From: Candidatus Kapaibacterium sp.
Lineage (GTDB): Bacteria > Bacteroidota > Ignavibacteria > Kapaibacteriales > WFXC01
Length of the DNA: 38,300 bases
NCBI GenBank assembly: GCA_027082775.1
Contig: JALWUI010000145.1
Location: forward strand, 1-38,300
Direction: 5' to 3'
The notes beneath the pieces are model-generated. The model saw only the letters and a list, made by a program, of their open reading frames with translations, did no database searches and was not told where the DNA came from. Positions 26,475-37,575 of the stretch are shown here, in pieces. A program made the translations under genes and the position numbers. Numbering within the stretch: the stretch's first letter is position 1; every line of letters begins with the position of its first letter.

Positions 26475-27275
26475 CTACAAAGTTTTCAACAACGGATACC
26501 GATCCAACAATGCTGGATTCCACACGCAGACAAAGCCATTGGTGTGCTTTAAATCCGGGGTATTATACCGCAGCGGCTGCCCGCGGGACAGCACCATCCC
26601 GCCAATGGCATTGAGAATTGCATGTCCGGCAGCCGTGTCCCACTCCCACACGGGCGAGGCGCGATAGTACAGATCCGCCCGTTTCTCCGCAACCAGACAG
26701 AATTTCAACGCACTGCCGATACGGCGAATCTCAGTGATGCCTAACTGCTGCAGGACCTGCTCCTCTTCCGGTTTTGCGTGCGACCGACTGCCCACGGCAA
26801 TGAGCCCATCGTGGTGCTCCTCAGGCGTTTGTCGCAGCAAATTAACAATCTGACCGCCCTGTTGCTTCCACGCCCCATACCCCTGTGCTCCCCAGTACAT
26901 CGTTTGCAAAGCCGGAGCATAGACCACCCCGGCGACCGGTATTGCCTGATGAAGCAAAGCAATGTTCACCGTGAATTCTCCATTCCGATTGATGAATTCT
27001 TTGGTACCATCCAGCGGATCGACCAGCCAGAAAAAAGACCACTGTTGCCGCTGCTCATAGGGAATGGCCGGCGCCTCTTCGGAAATGACGGGAATATCGG
27101 GGAAATGGGCTTGCAACTGGTGAAGAATGAGCTGGTGAGAACGTCGGTCTGCTACTGTGATGGGTGAATCATCGGATTTTTTCTCCACCTCCACGGCTGC
27201 TTCCTGGTACACCTCCAGAATTTCCTTTCCCGCTGAACGGGCAATGGTGGTTATGACTTCCAGAATAGCCTGCAT
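26475..27275 (-). CDS. cysQ: 3'(2'),5'-bisphosphate nucleotidase CysQ
   Basis: SDDSPITVADRRSHQLILHQL, ISEEAPAIPYEQRQQWSFFWLVDPLDGTKEFINRNGEFTVNIAL, VWEWDTAAGHAIL. Start at 27275 or 27290. Confidence 0.92.
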   Translation of the reverse strand: MQAILEVITTIARSAGKEILEVYQEAAVEVEKKSDDSPITVADRRSHQLILHQLQAHFPDIPVISEEAPAIPYEQRQQWSFFWLVDPLDGTKEFINRNGEFTVNIALLHQAIPVAGVVYAPALQTMYWGAQGYGAWKQQGGQIVNLLRQTPEEHHDGLIAVGSRSHAKPEEEQVLQQLGITEIRRIGSALKFCLVAEKRADLYYRASPVWEWDTAAGHAILNAIGGMVLSRGQPLRYNTPDLKHTNGFVCVWNPALLDRYPLLKTL

Positions 27276-27347
27276 CGATACGTCCTGCATCCTTCAGCAT
27301 CATTTGTAAACTTCCAGGGGTTGGAAACGAACAGGAGCACCTGACCG

Positions 27348-27433
27348 TGCCCGGGGCGGGACTCGAACCCGCACGGGGAAAACTCCCCACAGGATTTTAA
27401 GTCCTGTGCGTCTACCAATTTCGCCACCCGGGC
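27348..27433 (-). tRNA. tRNA-Leu (anticodon UAA)
   Basis: Minus strand GCCCGGGTGGCGAAATTGGTAGACGCACAGGACTTAAAATCCTGTGGGGAGTTTTCCCCGTGCGGGTTCGAGTCCCGCCCCGGGCA: 7-bp acceptor, long variable arm (class II), GGTTCGAGTCC T-arm, loop CTTAAAA. CCA not encoded. Confidence 0.97.
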
Positions 27434-27618
27434 GCTCACTATGGCATTGCGAAGGTGGTAACGGATAGCCCCGGCTGGAAATTGTGCCGACTGCCCCCTT
27501 GATTCTTTGACGCCCAACGGACACGGATTCTTTGAATAAACACGATCCGGGACTGTGCCCTTTGTCACCTCCGCCTTGCAACTGGTGTCTACCCGAGATA
27601 CGCCGGACGGGAAACGCT

Positions 27619-28614
27619 TCATGCCTGCTGTCGATTGCGCACCAGTTGTTGCGCCAATCGCAGAGCAGCCGCACAACTGGCAGGATTTGCAATCCCTTTG
27701 CCAGCTATGTCATAAGCAGTGCCGTGGTCTGGCGAGGTTCGAACAAATGGAAGTCCGGCAGTGGTGTTCACCGCCTCGCCGTGTGCCAGCAGTTTTAAAG
27801 GAATGAGTCCCTGATCGTGATACAGCGCCAAGGTCGCAGTAAACTGCCGATACCGCTGCTGTCCGAAAAACGCATCGGCAGCGAATGGTCCCTCAACGGC
27901 TATGCCATCCTGCTGCGCCATACGGATAGCGGGAACAATAATCTCCTGCTCTTCCGTTCCCAGCAGTCCGTTCTCACCAGCGTGTGGATTCAATCCTAAG
28001 ACGGCAATGGCGGGATGCGCATAGGCGAAATCCCGACGCAATGTTGCTGCCAGCAATTGCAACTGGCGGTGCAAAAGAGCAGATGAAATCGCCGTTGCTA
28101 CTTGCCGCAACGGAATATGGATGGTTGCCAAAGCAACGATCAACTGGGGAGACCAAAAGATCATCAGGTACGAAGAAACTTGAAAGCGACGAGCAAGCCA
28201 GTCCGTCTGTCCTGCCGCTGAAAACCCTACCTGCGCCAGCGAATGTTTCGATACCGGCAGGGTAACCAGCGCATCCAACTGCCCCTGCTCCACCCAGCCG
28301 GCTGCTGCCTGTAACGCATTGTATGCCAGCCGCGCTGCCTGCGGCGTGGGAACGCCAAACTGGACGGGAGCAGCAGGCTCCACGGGCACGATCGCTATCT
28401 TGTGCTGTGCGACGATCAGATGCGATGCTGTCTGATGCGCAGCAATACTTAACGGCAGCAATTGAAGGGTCTGTCTGAGCGTGTCCGGGTGGACAAATAA
28501 GTACCATTCTGCCTCCTGCTGCGCATCATACTCGGCTATGGCTTTCAGGAAGACTTCTAAGCCAATGCCGTTACAATCACCGCACGTAACGCCAATGCGC
28601 AGCTTATTTCCCAT
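27619..28614 (-). CDS. pdxA: 4-hydroxythreonine-4-phosphate dehydrogenase
   Basis: LRIGVTCGDCNGIGLEVFLKA, VTLPVSKHSL, LGLNPHAGENGLLGTEEQEIIVPAI, YHDQGLIPLKLL, VRTSPDHGTAYDIAGKGIANPAS. Confidence 0.94.
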   Translation of the reverse strand: MGNKLRIGVTCGDCNGIGLEVFLKAIAEYDAQQEAEWYLFVHPDTLRQTLQLLPLSIAAHQTASHLIVAQHKIAIVPVEPAAPVQFGVPTPQAARLAYNALQAAAGWVEQGQLDALVTLPVSKHSLAQVGFSAAGQTDWLARRFQVSSYLMIFWSPQLIVALATIHIPLRQVATAISSALLHRQLQLLAATLRRDFAYAHPAIAVLGLNPHAGENGLLGTEEQEIIVPAIRMAQQDGIAVEGPFAADAFFGQQRYRQFTATLALYHDQGLIPLKLLAHGEAVNTTAGLPFVRTSPDHGTAYDIAGKGIANPASCAAALRLAQQLVRNRQQA

Positions 28615-28742
28615 TGGTCTGTACTATCCCCGCCTGTTCTCCGAACGCTGCGATCGTTTATAACCTCCAGCCAGATGAAGCGGCGGATTCATTGCTCCCA
28701 TCCACCCTTTTACAGCGCAACAGTCCTGCTTTTGCCTCTCTC

Positions 28743-30821
28743 CTATGGCTTGACGACAAAAGGAATGGAAACGCGACCGTTGCGCCATTGCACTTCACAC
28801 CCGTACCATCCGGGCTGCAACCGAAACGGGAGCGCAACTGTTGCACTACTGGATGAAAAACGCTGCTGGTGCTGCCACAGCATTCGCCCTGCAAGATCGT
28901 ACAAACGGAGCTGCGCATTGCCAGTTCCCACCGGAATGCCGGACAGAACCAACCGTTGAAGATGGGGAAAATACTGGATAGCAGGACGGCGAGCTGATTC
29001 TTCGAACGCAGCAACACCTGTTACCACCTGCTTCTCACACAGCACTTTGTCCTGCGGATCCAGTTCCACATCATTGACCGCAAAGGGAAGCGTAAAAGAG
29101 AACGTCTGCACTTTCTGATTGTTGAGTACCTTTTTGATGATTTTATCCCCTGCCGCACTTTGAAATTGAATTTCCAGTGGCATCACAAAAACCTCCGGAA
29201 CACGCATTCCCACCTGAACCTGCCGGATCGTCACATCGGCTTTTGTTCGATCTTCACTCAGACTGACAGTCACAGCATACTGCGGATGTCCCGCCTGATA
29301 TACCCACTGGTCGAAGAAAGTTGCAAAATCGACGGGAGGATCGGGAATCACATCCTCGAACGCCTGACGAAAGTCTTCGGTCGCAGCGTTGTCGTAAGCG
29401 TGTTTGGTCAGGTACCAGTGAATCGCCTGATAAAAAGCGGAATCGCCAACCAATTGCCGGAGCATATGGTAGACCCAGCCAGCTTTGGCATAGGTTGTGG
29501 CGTAATTGAACAACACCTGCGGTGGCGGATTGTATATGGGAATGGAATTGTTGCCCTGGAGATAGGCAGAGCGATGTCGCATCAGTCGCTGGTGATACCC
29601 TTCCCAACCGTTCTGCGCTTCTTCCCACAATGCCTCTCCGTAAGTCGCTCCCCCTTCATTGAGCCAGAGATCCGCCCACGTCTTGCACGTAACTTTATCC
29701 CCAAACCACTGGTGCGCCAACTCATGCGCAATACCCGGATCCTGACCGCGCAACCACACCCGATTGATCGTCGTCATTGTTTGGTGTTCCATCCCACCAT
29801 AGAAGTACGGTTGCACTGCCACCATCCCGTACTTTTCAAAGGGATAGTCTCCCAGCCGTTCCTCAAACGCTCGCATCATCGCCCGCACATTGCGAAAGGC
29901 AAAGGGAGCATTATAATCACCGGCTGCGGTGCCTTCGTAATCGGGGCGCCACACATAATATTGAATTTCCAGGGAATCGTCGGGATTGCTTACCCGATGG
30001 TACCATTCAGACCAAAAGAAAAACTTCGAGGCATTGGCTACCATCAAATACGGGGGAATGGGATACTGATGAACCCACACGAAAGTGCGGCTGCCATCGG
30101 CGTGGTCAATGGTATCAACGACAAGCCCATTGGAAGCCGTTAAAAATCCTGCCGGGACCCGAATAGCAATTTCTGCCAGCGCTTTGTCGCTCGGCACATC
30201 ATTGCACGGGAACCAGAAGTGAGCATCCTCTGGCTCGCTCATTGTATACGCCAGCCGCTCCTCGACCCGCACCGTATCGCCATTTCGGATCCCAACAAAC
30301 ATTCCTTTTGGGAACAGGAAAAAACTTTGATTTGGAGCACCCGTCGTATGGTAGAAGATCTGCACGTCCGCGGTATCCCCTCGATGGAGCACCTTGCCAA
30401 CTGCCGACAAATCCAGCGTAAACTGTTCATCAATGATTTCCACCGGATCAGAGTAGCGAACACCATCGATGAACACCGAGTCAATAACCATCTCACCGGC
30501 ATCAATGGAAATGCTCGTAACGGTATCCGCCGCTGCCGTAATCAGCATCCGGTTAACGCCATTATAACGGCGATCTTCTGGCTGCACAGTTATACTGCTC
30601 AGGGGATTACGCCAATCCAGAAAGAGTGCATAGCGTAGCACATCGTAATTTTTGGGTGCAATCCACGCTGAACGTACCGGCGGTTGCTGCCAGGCTCGCT
30701 GGCACAGCTCGCCTACCGGTGGCTCCGTAAAAATCCAATCTTTGGGAAGTTGCGCAGTAGCAACGGTCACGGCAATACCAAGTAGCCCTATCCAGAACAC
30801 TCTTCGCACTGTGTTTCGCAT
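28743..30821 (-). CDS. Secreted M1 family aminopeptidase with T9SS-like C-terminal domain
   Basis: GGMEHQTMTTINR, HELAHQWFGDKVTCKTWADLWLNEGGATY (HExxH-18-E). C terminus GNAQLRLYDLAGRMLWQHQQRF...LQPGWYGCEVQWRNGRVSIPFVVKP. Confidence 0.92.
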   Translation of the reverse strand: MRNTVRRVFWIGLLGIAVTVATAQLPKDWIFTEPPVGELCQRAWQQPPVRSAWIAPKNYDVLRYALFLDWRNPLSSITVQPEDRRYNGVNRMLITAAADTVTSISIDAGEMVIDSVFIDGVRYSDPVEIIDEQFTLDLSAVGKVLHRGDTADVQIFYHTTGAPNQSFFLFPKGMFVGIRNGDTVRVEERLAYTMSEPEDAHFWFPCNDVPSDKALAEIAIRVPAGFLTASNGLVVDTIDHADGSRTFVWVHQYPIPPYLMVANASKFFFWSEWYHRVSNPDDSLEIQYYVWRPDYEGTAAGDYNAPFAFRNVRAMMRAFEERLGDYPFEKYGMVAVQPYFYGGMEHQTMTTINRVWLRGQDPGIAHELAHQWFGDKVTCKTWADLWLNEGGATYGEALWEEAQNGWEGYHQRLMRHRSAYLQGNNSIPIYNPPPQVLFNYATTYAKAGWVYHMLRQLVGDSAFYQAIHWYLTKHAYDNAATEDFRQAFEDVIPDPPVDFATFFDQWVYQAGHPQYAVTVSLSEDRTKADVTIRQVQVGMRVPEVFVMPLEIQFQSAAGDKIIKKVLNNQKVQTFSFTLPFAVNDVELDPQDKVLCEKQVVTGVAAFEESARRPAIQYFPHLQRLVLSGIPVGTGNAQLRLYDLAGRMLWQHQQRFSSSSATVALPFRLQPGWYGCEVQWRNGRVSIPFVVKP

Positions 30822-30846
30822 CGTTTTCTCCTCAATTATCCATTCA

Positions 30847-31389
30847 TCAAATGCTTACGCGCTCCAGTTTCCGCAATTGCCACCCCTCGCACTCAACCGA
30901 CAGCGCTGCGCCAATGGCATCGATGCGGATCACGAAGCGATTTTTGCCACGTACCTGCACGACTTCTCCCTGAATACCTCGAAAAGGTCCTTCTTCAATT
31001 TCGACCCAATCGCCCGGTTGAATGGTACGACTGCTGGTCACCTCCATCGGTACATTTCCTTCGACAAAGCGCCGAATGGCTTCAATCTGAGATGCCGGGA
31101 TAAAAGCGGGACGCCCGTTGAACCACACACACCGGACAACACCATAAGTCCGAACGGCAGCTTCATAGGATTTTCGATCAACCCGCACAAAGACATAACT
31201 ACTGAACAGCGGCACCTCTATCCACTTTTTTCGATCGCTCCACTGCCGCAACTGTCGAATCAGTGGCAAATACGCTTCCAGTCCTTTCTGAAGTAACCGC
31301 TGGTATACCTGTTTCTCTGCCCGTGGTTTTGTATACAGCGCAATCCACTCAGGTTGTGCCCAGATAGACCGCTCCGCACCGTGCATCAT
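30847..31389 (-). CDS. NusG-like (NusGSP/UpxY-RfaH-like) transcription antitermination factor
   Basis: WIALYTKPRAEKQVYQRLLQKGLEAYLPLIRQLRQWSDRKKWIEVPLFSSYVFVRVD; KOW region PGDWVEIEEGPFRGIQGEVVQVRGKNRFVIRIDAIGAALSVECEGWQLRKL. Confidence 0.88.
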   Translation of the reverse strand: MMHGAERSIWAQPEWIALYTKPRAEKQVYQRLLQKGLEAYLPLIRQLRQWSDRKKWIEVPLFSSYVFVRVDRKSYEAAVRTYGVVRCVWFNGRPAFIPASQIEAIRRFVEGNVPMEVTSSRTIQPGDWVEIEEGPFRGIQGEVVQVRGKNRFVIRIDAIGAALSVECEGWQLRKLERVSI

Positions 31390-31403
31390 ACCGCCAAAAC
31401 CCG

Positions 31404-31910
31404 CTACTCTGTGGTCAGCCACTGTAAGATAATCGCCTCCAGCTTTTCTCCGTCGCCGGGCAATTCTGATATCTGACCCACCACCGTTCCCTGACGGGTG
31501 CAAAAGATAGTTGGAAGCTTCTGGATCTGGAATCTGTCCGGATCCGGATGTTTATCCTGCGGCGTGCGCATAGAGTAAATCGTCATTGCGGTATCGGGCA
31601 CTGCAGCATCCAGCAAAATGCGCACAATACGGGGGAAAAGCTTGGTCGTCCCTTTGCACTGGCATTCAGGCTTGACAAAGAAGGTAAAGTGATGCACACC
31701 GGGCTGATATGCCTGCGCAATCGCTGCAACCAGTTGCGTATCAGGTTCATAGAGGCTCATCTCCAGATCGAACCAGGAATACCCCGGCGTTGAGCGCAAC
31801 TGCTCCAGCGTCATTGGCTGCGCTTCGTACTCTGGAGCAACCGTCTCCGTACACCGTATCAGGCTGAATATCAGAATAACCCCCAGCGCAAGGAACCACC
31901 CCTTTGTCAT
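31404..31910 (-). CDS. Membrane-anchored or exported thioredoxin-like-fold protein with CxC motif
   Basis: Hydrophobic N terminus ending in Cys (ALGVILIFSLIRC), HHFTFFVKPECQCKGTTKLFPRIVRIL, cis-Pro-like QKLPTIFCTRQGTVVGQI. Confidence 0.6.
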   Translation of the reverse strand: MTKGWFLALGVILIFSLIRCTETVAPEYEAQPMTLEQLRSTPGYSWFDLEMSLYEPDTQLVAAIAQAYQPGVHHFTFFVKPECQCKGTTKLFPRIVRILLDAAVPDTAMTIYSMRTPQDKHPDPDRFQIQKLPTIFCTRQGTVVGQISELPGDGEKLEAIILQWLTTE

Positions 31911-31924
31911 CTTTCTTACTCCGC

Positions 31925-33079
31925 CTATCCTTGAAACTCTTTGTACAGCTCCCGGGCAATTGTAATATGCTGAATTTCAGACGTTCCTTCGTAGATTTCA
32001 GTGATTTTGGCGTCTCGCAGATAGCGTTCAACCAGATACTCCCGCACGTAGCCATAGCCACCGTGGATCTGGATTGCTTCCAGAGCGGATTCGACTGCCA
32101 CGCGGGAAGCAAAAAGTTTTGCCATAGCTGCTTCCTTGATATAACTTTTGCCCGTGTCCTTATGATATGCCGCTTTGTACGTCAACAACCGTGCGGCTTC
32201 GATGTTGGTCGCCATATTGGACAGCTTAAACTGAATTGCCTGGAAATTGGCGATAGGCTGTCCAAAAGCTTCCCGTTCCTGCGCATATTTCAAAGCAGCC
32301 TCAAAAGATGCCTGGGCGATCCCCAGTGCCTGCGCCGCAATGCCGATTCGTCCGCCATTGAGCGTCTGCATCGCTATTTTAAATCCCTGTCCCACCTCGC
32401 CTAACCGATTGGCATCCGGAACCCGCACGTTGGTAAAGTGAAGCGAGCAGGTATCGCTGGAACGAATGCCTAACTTGTCCTCCTTTTTGCCAATTTCAAA
32501 TCCTTCCATCCCCTTTTCCAGAATGAAAGCAGTAATGCCCCGATGCCGTTTAGCAGGATCGGTCTGGGCAAAGACTATATAGACATCCGCACTGGATCCA
32601 TTGGTGATCCAGTTTTTCGTTCCGTTAATAATCCAGTCCTCCCCATCTCGCACCGCCGTTGTCCGCTGATGCGTTGCGTCTGACCCTGCCTGCGGTTCAC
32701 TCAGGCAAAAAGCACCCAATTTCTCACCGGTTGCCAGCGGACGCAAGTAATGCTCTTTTTGCTCCTCCGTGCCATATTTCTCGATTTCCCAGCACACCAA
32801 CGAATTATTTACCGACATAATCACTCCAACGCTGGCGTCAACTTTGGAAATTTCCTCCATCGCAATGACATAACTGATAGTATCCAGTCCACTGCCGCCC
32901 CACTCAGGCGAAACCATCATTCCCATAAACCCCAATTCGCCCAATTTCTTAACGATCTCCGCAGGAAATTCGCCAGTAATATCGCGTTCAACGGCGGATG
33001 GAGCAATCTCGTTCTGAGCAAATTCCCGCGCCGTGTCCTGAATCATCCGATGGGTTTCTGTCAGAGCAAAACTCAACAT
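31925..33079 (-). CDS. Acyl-CoA dehydrogenase (short-chain/butyryl-CoA dehydrogenase-like)
   Basis: GAFCLSEPQAGSDATHQRTTAVRDGEDWIINGTKNWITNG, CSLHFTNVRVPDANRLGEVGQGFKIAMQTLNGGRIGIAAQALG, QIHGGYGYVREYLVERYLRDAKITEIYEGTSEIQ. Confidence 0.96.
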   Translation of the reverse strand: MLSFALTETHRMIQDTAREFAQNEIAPSAVERDITGEFPAEIVKKLGELGFMGMMVSPEWGGSGLDTISYVIAMEEISKVDASVGVIMSVNNSLVCWEIEKYGTEEQKEHYLRPLATGEKLGAFCLSEPQAGSDATHQRTTAVRDGEDWIINGTKNWITNGSSADVYIVFAQTDPAKRHRGITAFILEKGMEGFEIGKKEDKLGIRSSDTCSLHFTNVRVPDANRLGEVGQGFKIAMQTLNGGRIGIAAQALGIAQASFEAALKYAQEREAFGQPIANFQAIQFKLSNMATNIEAARLLTYKAAYHKDTGKSYIKEAAMAKLFASRVAVESALEAIQIHGGYGYVREYLVERYLRDAKITEIYEGTSEIQHITIARELYKEFQG

Positions 33080-33132
33080 CGCTTCGTCCAACCTTACCTG
33101 TTCAACAATACTACCACATTCCTGAAAACTTT

Positions 33133-33140
33133 CAAATATA
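33133..33140 (-). promoter_or_regulatory. -7 element TATATTTG upstream of the acyl-CoA dehydrogenase gene
   Basis: CAAATATA on + strand; matches TAnnTTTG, 54 nt before the start codon. Confidence 0.45.
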
Positions 33141-33285
33141 CGAATCCGGGATAGAACGGGAAGCAGCTCGTTGATCACTGATAGTTCAGGGCAACGGAAA
33201 CCTTTCCTGTTAGAAGCTCGAAGCAATCAGCAAAGCTGCTTTCGGCAAACGCTACGACCGGCTGGTAGTTTGCGCGTCGGCATCA

Positions 33286-34953
33286 CTACCGCAGCATTGG
33301 TATTTTGAGACCGAATTTTTTCGCGTTGTCAATCGCTCGCTGGTAGCCAGCATCGGCGTGGCGAAAGATCCCCGTCATTGGATCGTAGGTCAGCACCCGC
33401 TCCAGCCGCCGCTCTGCTTCGGGCGTTCCATCGGCAACGATCACCATCCCGGCGTGCAAAGCGTAGCCCATTCCAACGCCGCCGCCGTGGTGGAAGGAGA
33501 CCCAGGTGGCACCGCCGATTGTATTCAACGCAAAGTTGAAATACACCCAATCAGCAATAGCATCGGAACCGTCCAGCATTGCTTCTGTTTCCCGATACGG
33601 CGAAGCAACAGAGCCGGAATCCAGATGATCTCGACCAATGACGATCGGCGCTTTGACCTTGCCATCGCGCACCAACTGATTGAACAGCTTCCCCGCTTTT
33701 GCTCGCTCTCCATAACCCAGCCAGCAAATCCGGGCGGGCAATCCCTGCCAGTGTACCTTCTCTTCCGCCTGCTTCAGCCAGCGATGGAGTGCGTGATCTT
33801 CTGGGAACAGTTCCATCAATGCCCGATCGGTAACGTAAATATCTTCAGGATCGCCGGATAAAGCCACCCACCGGAATGGTCCTTTACCATCACAGAACAG
33901 CGGTCGAATAAAAGCTGGCACAAACCCCGGAAAATCAAAGGCATTCTCCACGCCCCCGTGCTCCTTCGCTACTGCCCGGATATTGTTCCCATAATCGAAC
34001 ACCACGGTCCCTTTTTTCTGGAATTCAAGCATTGTGCGAACGTGGATGGCAATGGAACGATACGCTTCCTGCAAGTACTTTTCGGGATCCTCTTCCCGCA
34101 ACCGATCTGCTTCCTCTTTGGTATAACCAGCCGGGTAGTACCCATTGAGGGGATCGTGCGCTGCTGTCTGATCGGTCATCACATCCGGAATAATGCCCCG
34201 ACGCAGGATTTCAGGGTGTACTTCAGCTGCATTGCCAACCAGCCCCACCGAAATAGGCTGCTTCTTCGCTTTGTGTTCCAGAATAATCTCCAGCGCTTCG
34301 TCCAGCGAATGCGTTTTCAAATCGCAATACCCATCGCGCAGCCGGCGATCGATCCGTGCTTCATCAATTTCAACGCACAGACACGCTGCCCCATTGAAGG
34401 TTGCTGCCAGCGGCTGGGCACCGCCCATACCTCCCATCCCGGCGGTCAGCAGAAACCGACCATACAAATCGCCGCCGAAGTACTGACGGGCGCATTCAGC
34501 AAACGTTTCGTATGTTCCCTGCAAAATCCCCTGCGTGCCAATGTAGATCCAGCTTCCCGCCGTCATCTGCCCGTACATAATCAAGCCCTGACGGTCCAGT
34601 TCCCAGAACACTTCCCACGTAGCCCATTTGGGCACCAGATTGGAATTGGCAATGATGACCCGGGGAGCATCGGTGTGCGTTCGTACGATGCCTACTGGCT
34701 TGCCGGATTGGACCAGCAGCGTTTCATCCTCGCCCATTGAGCGAAGTGCTTCCAGAATGGCGTGGAACGACTCCCAGTTCCGGGCTGCTTTTCCATACCC
34801 ACCATACACGATGAGCTGATCCGGTTTTTCCGCTACTTCCGGATCCAGATTGTTCTGGATCATCCGATATGCAGCTTCAATTTGCCAGTTTTTGCACGTC
34901 AGTTCTGTTCCGCGTGGCGCTCTTACGGTTGGCACATCGAGCTTTTCGTCCAT
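33286..34953 (-). CDS. hutU: Urocanate hydratase
   Basis: [107 protein letters not shown]. Confidence 0.97.
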   Translation of the reverse strand: MDEKLDVPTVRAPRGTELTCKNWQIEAAYRMIQNNLDPEVAEKPDQLIVYGGYGKAARNWESFHAILEALRSMGEDETLLVQSGKPVGIVRTHTDAPRVIIANSNLVPKWATWEVFWELDRQGLIMYGQMTAGSWIYIGTQGILQGTYETFAECARQYFGGDLYGRFLLTAGMGGMGGAQPLAATFNGAACLCVEIDEARIDRRLRDGYCDLKTHSLDEALEIILEHKAKKQPISVGLVGNAAEVHPEILRRGIIPDVMTDQTAAHDPLNGYYPAGYTKEEADRLREEDPEKYLQEAYRSIAIHVRTMLEFQKKGTVVFDYGNNIRAVAKEHGGVENAFDFPGFVPAFIRPLFCDGKGPFRWVALSGDPEDIYVTDRALMELFPEDHALHRWLKQAEEKVHWQGLPARICWLGYGERAKAGKLFNQLVRDGKVKAPIVIGRDHLDSGSVASPYRETEAMLDGSDAIADWVYFNFALNTIGGATWVSFHHGGGVGMGYALHAGMVIVADGTPEAERRLERVLTYDPMTGIFRHADAGYQRAIDNAKKFGLKIPMLR

Positions 34954-35009
34954 TCTCAATCCCTTTCCTGTTATTCCCACGATGACGGTTGTATCCGCAA
35001 ATGTCGCAT

Positions 35010-35378
35010 TCACTGCTCTTCGCTGGCATCCAGCGCTGCTGCCGCATCAGAAGCATCATCCCCACTACGACCATACGTCTGGCACAATTGCTGCAGCATC
35101 TCCCAATCATAGATGCCGCTATCGTGCCCATCCTGCCAGTAGAGCCGGATTGCATAATTGCCAACCAATTCTATTTTGACCAGCTCATACATTCCGGGCG
35201 TATAGGTCTGCATTTCCGGAATCCGGTACACAGTCCCCATCACATTTTCGCCGCGGCAGACTGCACAGGGACAAAACGTGCGCAGCGTCTTCAACTCCAG
35301 TATGCACCGTTGCTGATCCTCCCACTCTATTGCTAAGAATCGGGAATCCAGCCGCTGGATTTTTCGTGGTTTTGCCAT
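35010..35378 (-). CDS. DUF971 domain protein (GBBH-like N-terminal domain)
   Basis: [30 protein letters not shown]...[34 protein letters not shown]. Confidence 0.88.
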   Translation of the reverse strand: MAKPRKIQRLDSRFLAIEWEDQQRCILELKTLRTFCPCAVCRGENVMGTVYRIPEMQTYTPGMYELVKIELVGNYAIRLYWQDGHDSGIYDWEMLQQLCQTYGRSGDDASDAAAALDASEEQ

Positions 35379-35515
35379 TAAACGATCCTGCTTTTAAAAG
35401 CACTTTTTGAAACTGCCAAAATACGAAAATTTCGCAATGTGCGAAAAATTGTGCATTTTTGTAATTTGGAAAAGTGTTTCAAAGGACAACGTGGACGAAG
35501 AAAGGGGCAAACATA

Positions 35516-35905
35516 ATGGCAGAACTTGCAAAGTTGACAGATGAAAACTTCGAGCAGGAGGTACTGAAATCGCCAATTCCCGTGCTGGTCGACTTCTGGG
35601 CAATCTGGTGCGGTCCGTGCCGATTGATCGAACCAGTGGTCGCGGAAATGGCAGAAAAATACGCCGGGAAGCTGAAAGTGGGGAAACTGGATGTCGATAC
35701 CAATCCGAAAACTGCAATCGAATACGGAGTACGTTCTATTCCCACCCTGCTGTTTTATGCGCAGGGCAAAATGGTGGATCGGCTGGTAGGCGCTGTTCCG
35801 AAAGCAATGCTGGAAGAAAAAATTGAGCAGGTGTTAGCCCAGTTCGGTCCTTCGGAGCAAACTGAACCATCATCGTCATCGGAGCAAACGCAGTCGGGAG
35901 AATGA
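35516..35905 (+). CDS. trxA: Thioredoxin
   Basis: TDENFEQEVLKSPIPVLVDFWAIWCGPCRLIEPVVAEMAEKYAGKLKVGKLDVDTNPKTAIEYGVRSIPTLLFY; WCGPC and cis-Pro motifs. Confidence 0.96.
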   Translation: MAELAKLTDENFEQEVLKSPIPVLVDFWAIWCGPCRLIEPVVAEMAEKYAGKLKVGKLDVDTNPKTAIEYGVRSIPTLLFYAQGKMVDRLVGAVPKAMLEEKIEQVLAQFGPSEQTEPSSSSEQTQSGE

Positions 35906-36216
35906 GTTTGTCACGAGCGCTGCTCAGCCCGGAAGAACTGCAAGCTGCACTGGCACAACTGCCGGGATGGGAGTTGAAAGATCAGACGTTGATCAGAGAA
36001 TACGAACTTCCTGATTTTGCCACTGCTATTGCACTGGTCACCATCATCGCCACCTTAGCAGAGAAAGTCGATCACCATCCGGATCTCTACCTGCATTCGT
36101 GGAACCGGTTGCGGGTTCTGCTCACGACTCACAGTGCTGGCGGTATTACAGCGTATGACACGCACTTAGCACAACAAATTGAGCAATACGCACAGGCGCT
36201 TGGCGGCGCACGTTGA
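35902..36216 (+). CDS. 4a-hydroxytetrahydrobiopterin dehydratase (PCD/DCoH)
   Basis: LPGWELKDQTLIREYELPDFATAIALVTIIATLAEKVDHHPDLYLHSWNRLRVLLTTHSAGGITAYDTHLA; start overlaps the trxA stop (ATGA). Confidence 0.92.
   Translation: MSLSRALLSPEELQAALAQLPGWELKDQTLIREYELPDFATAIALVTIIATLAEKVDHHPDLYLHSWNRLRVLLTTHSAGGITAYDTHLAQQIEQYAQALGGAR

Positions 36217-37574
<1,358 letters not shown>

Positions 37575-37575
<1 letters not shown>

Noticed and set aside
29160-30143. 327-aa plus-strand ORF
   Set aside because: Antisense shadow of the M1 aminopeptidase, which has clear HExxH and GGMEH motifs.
33958-34740. 260-aa plus-strand ORF
   Set aside because: Antisense shadow of hutU.
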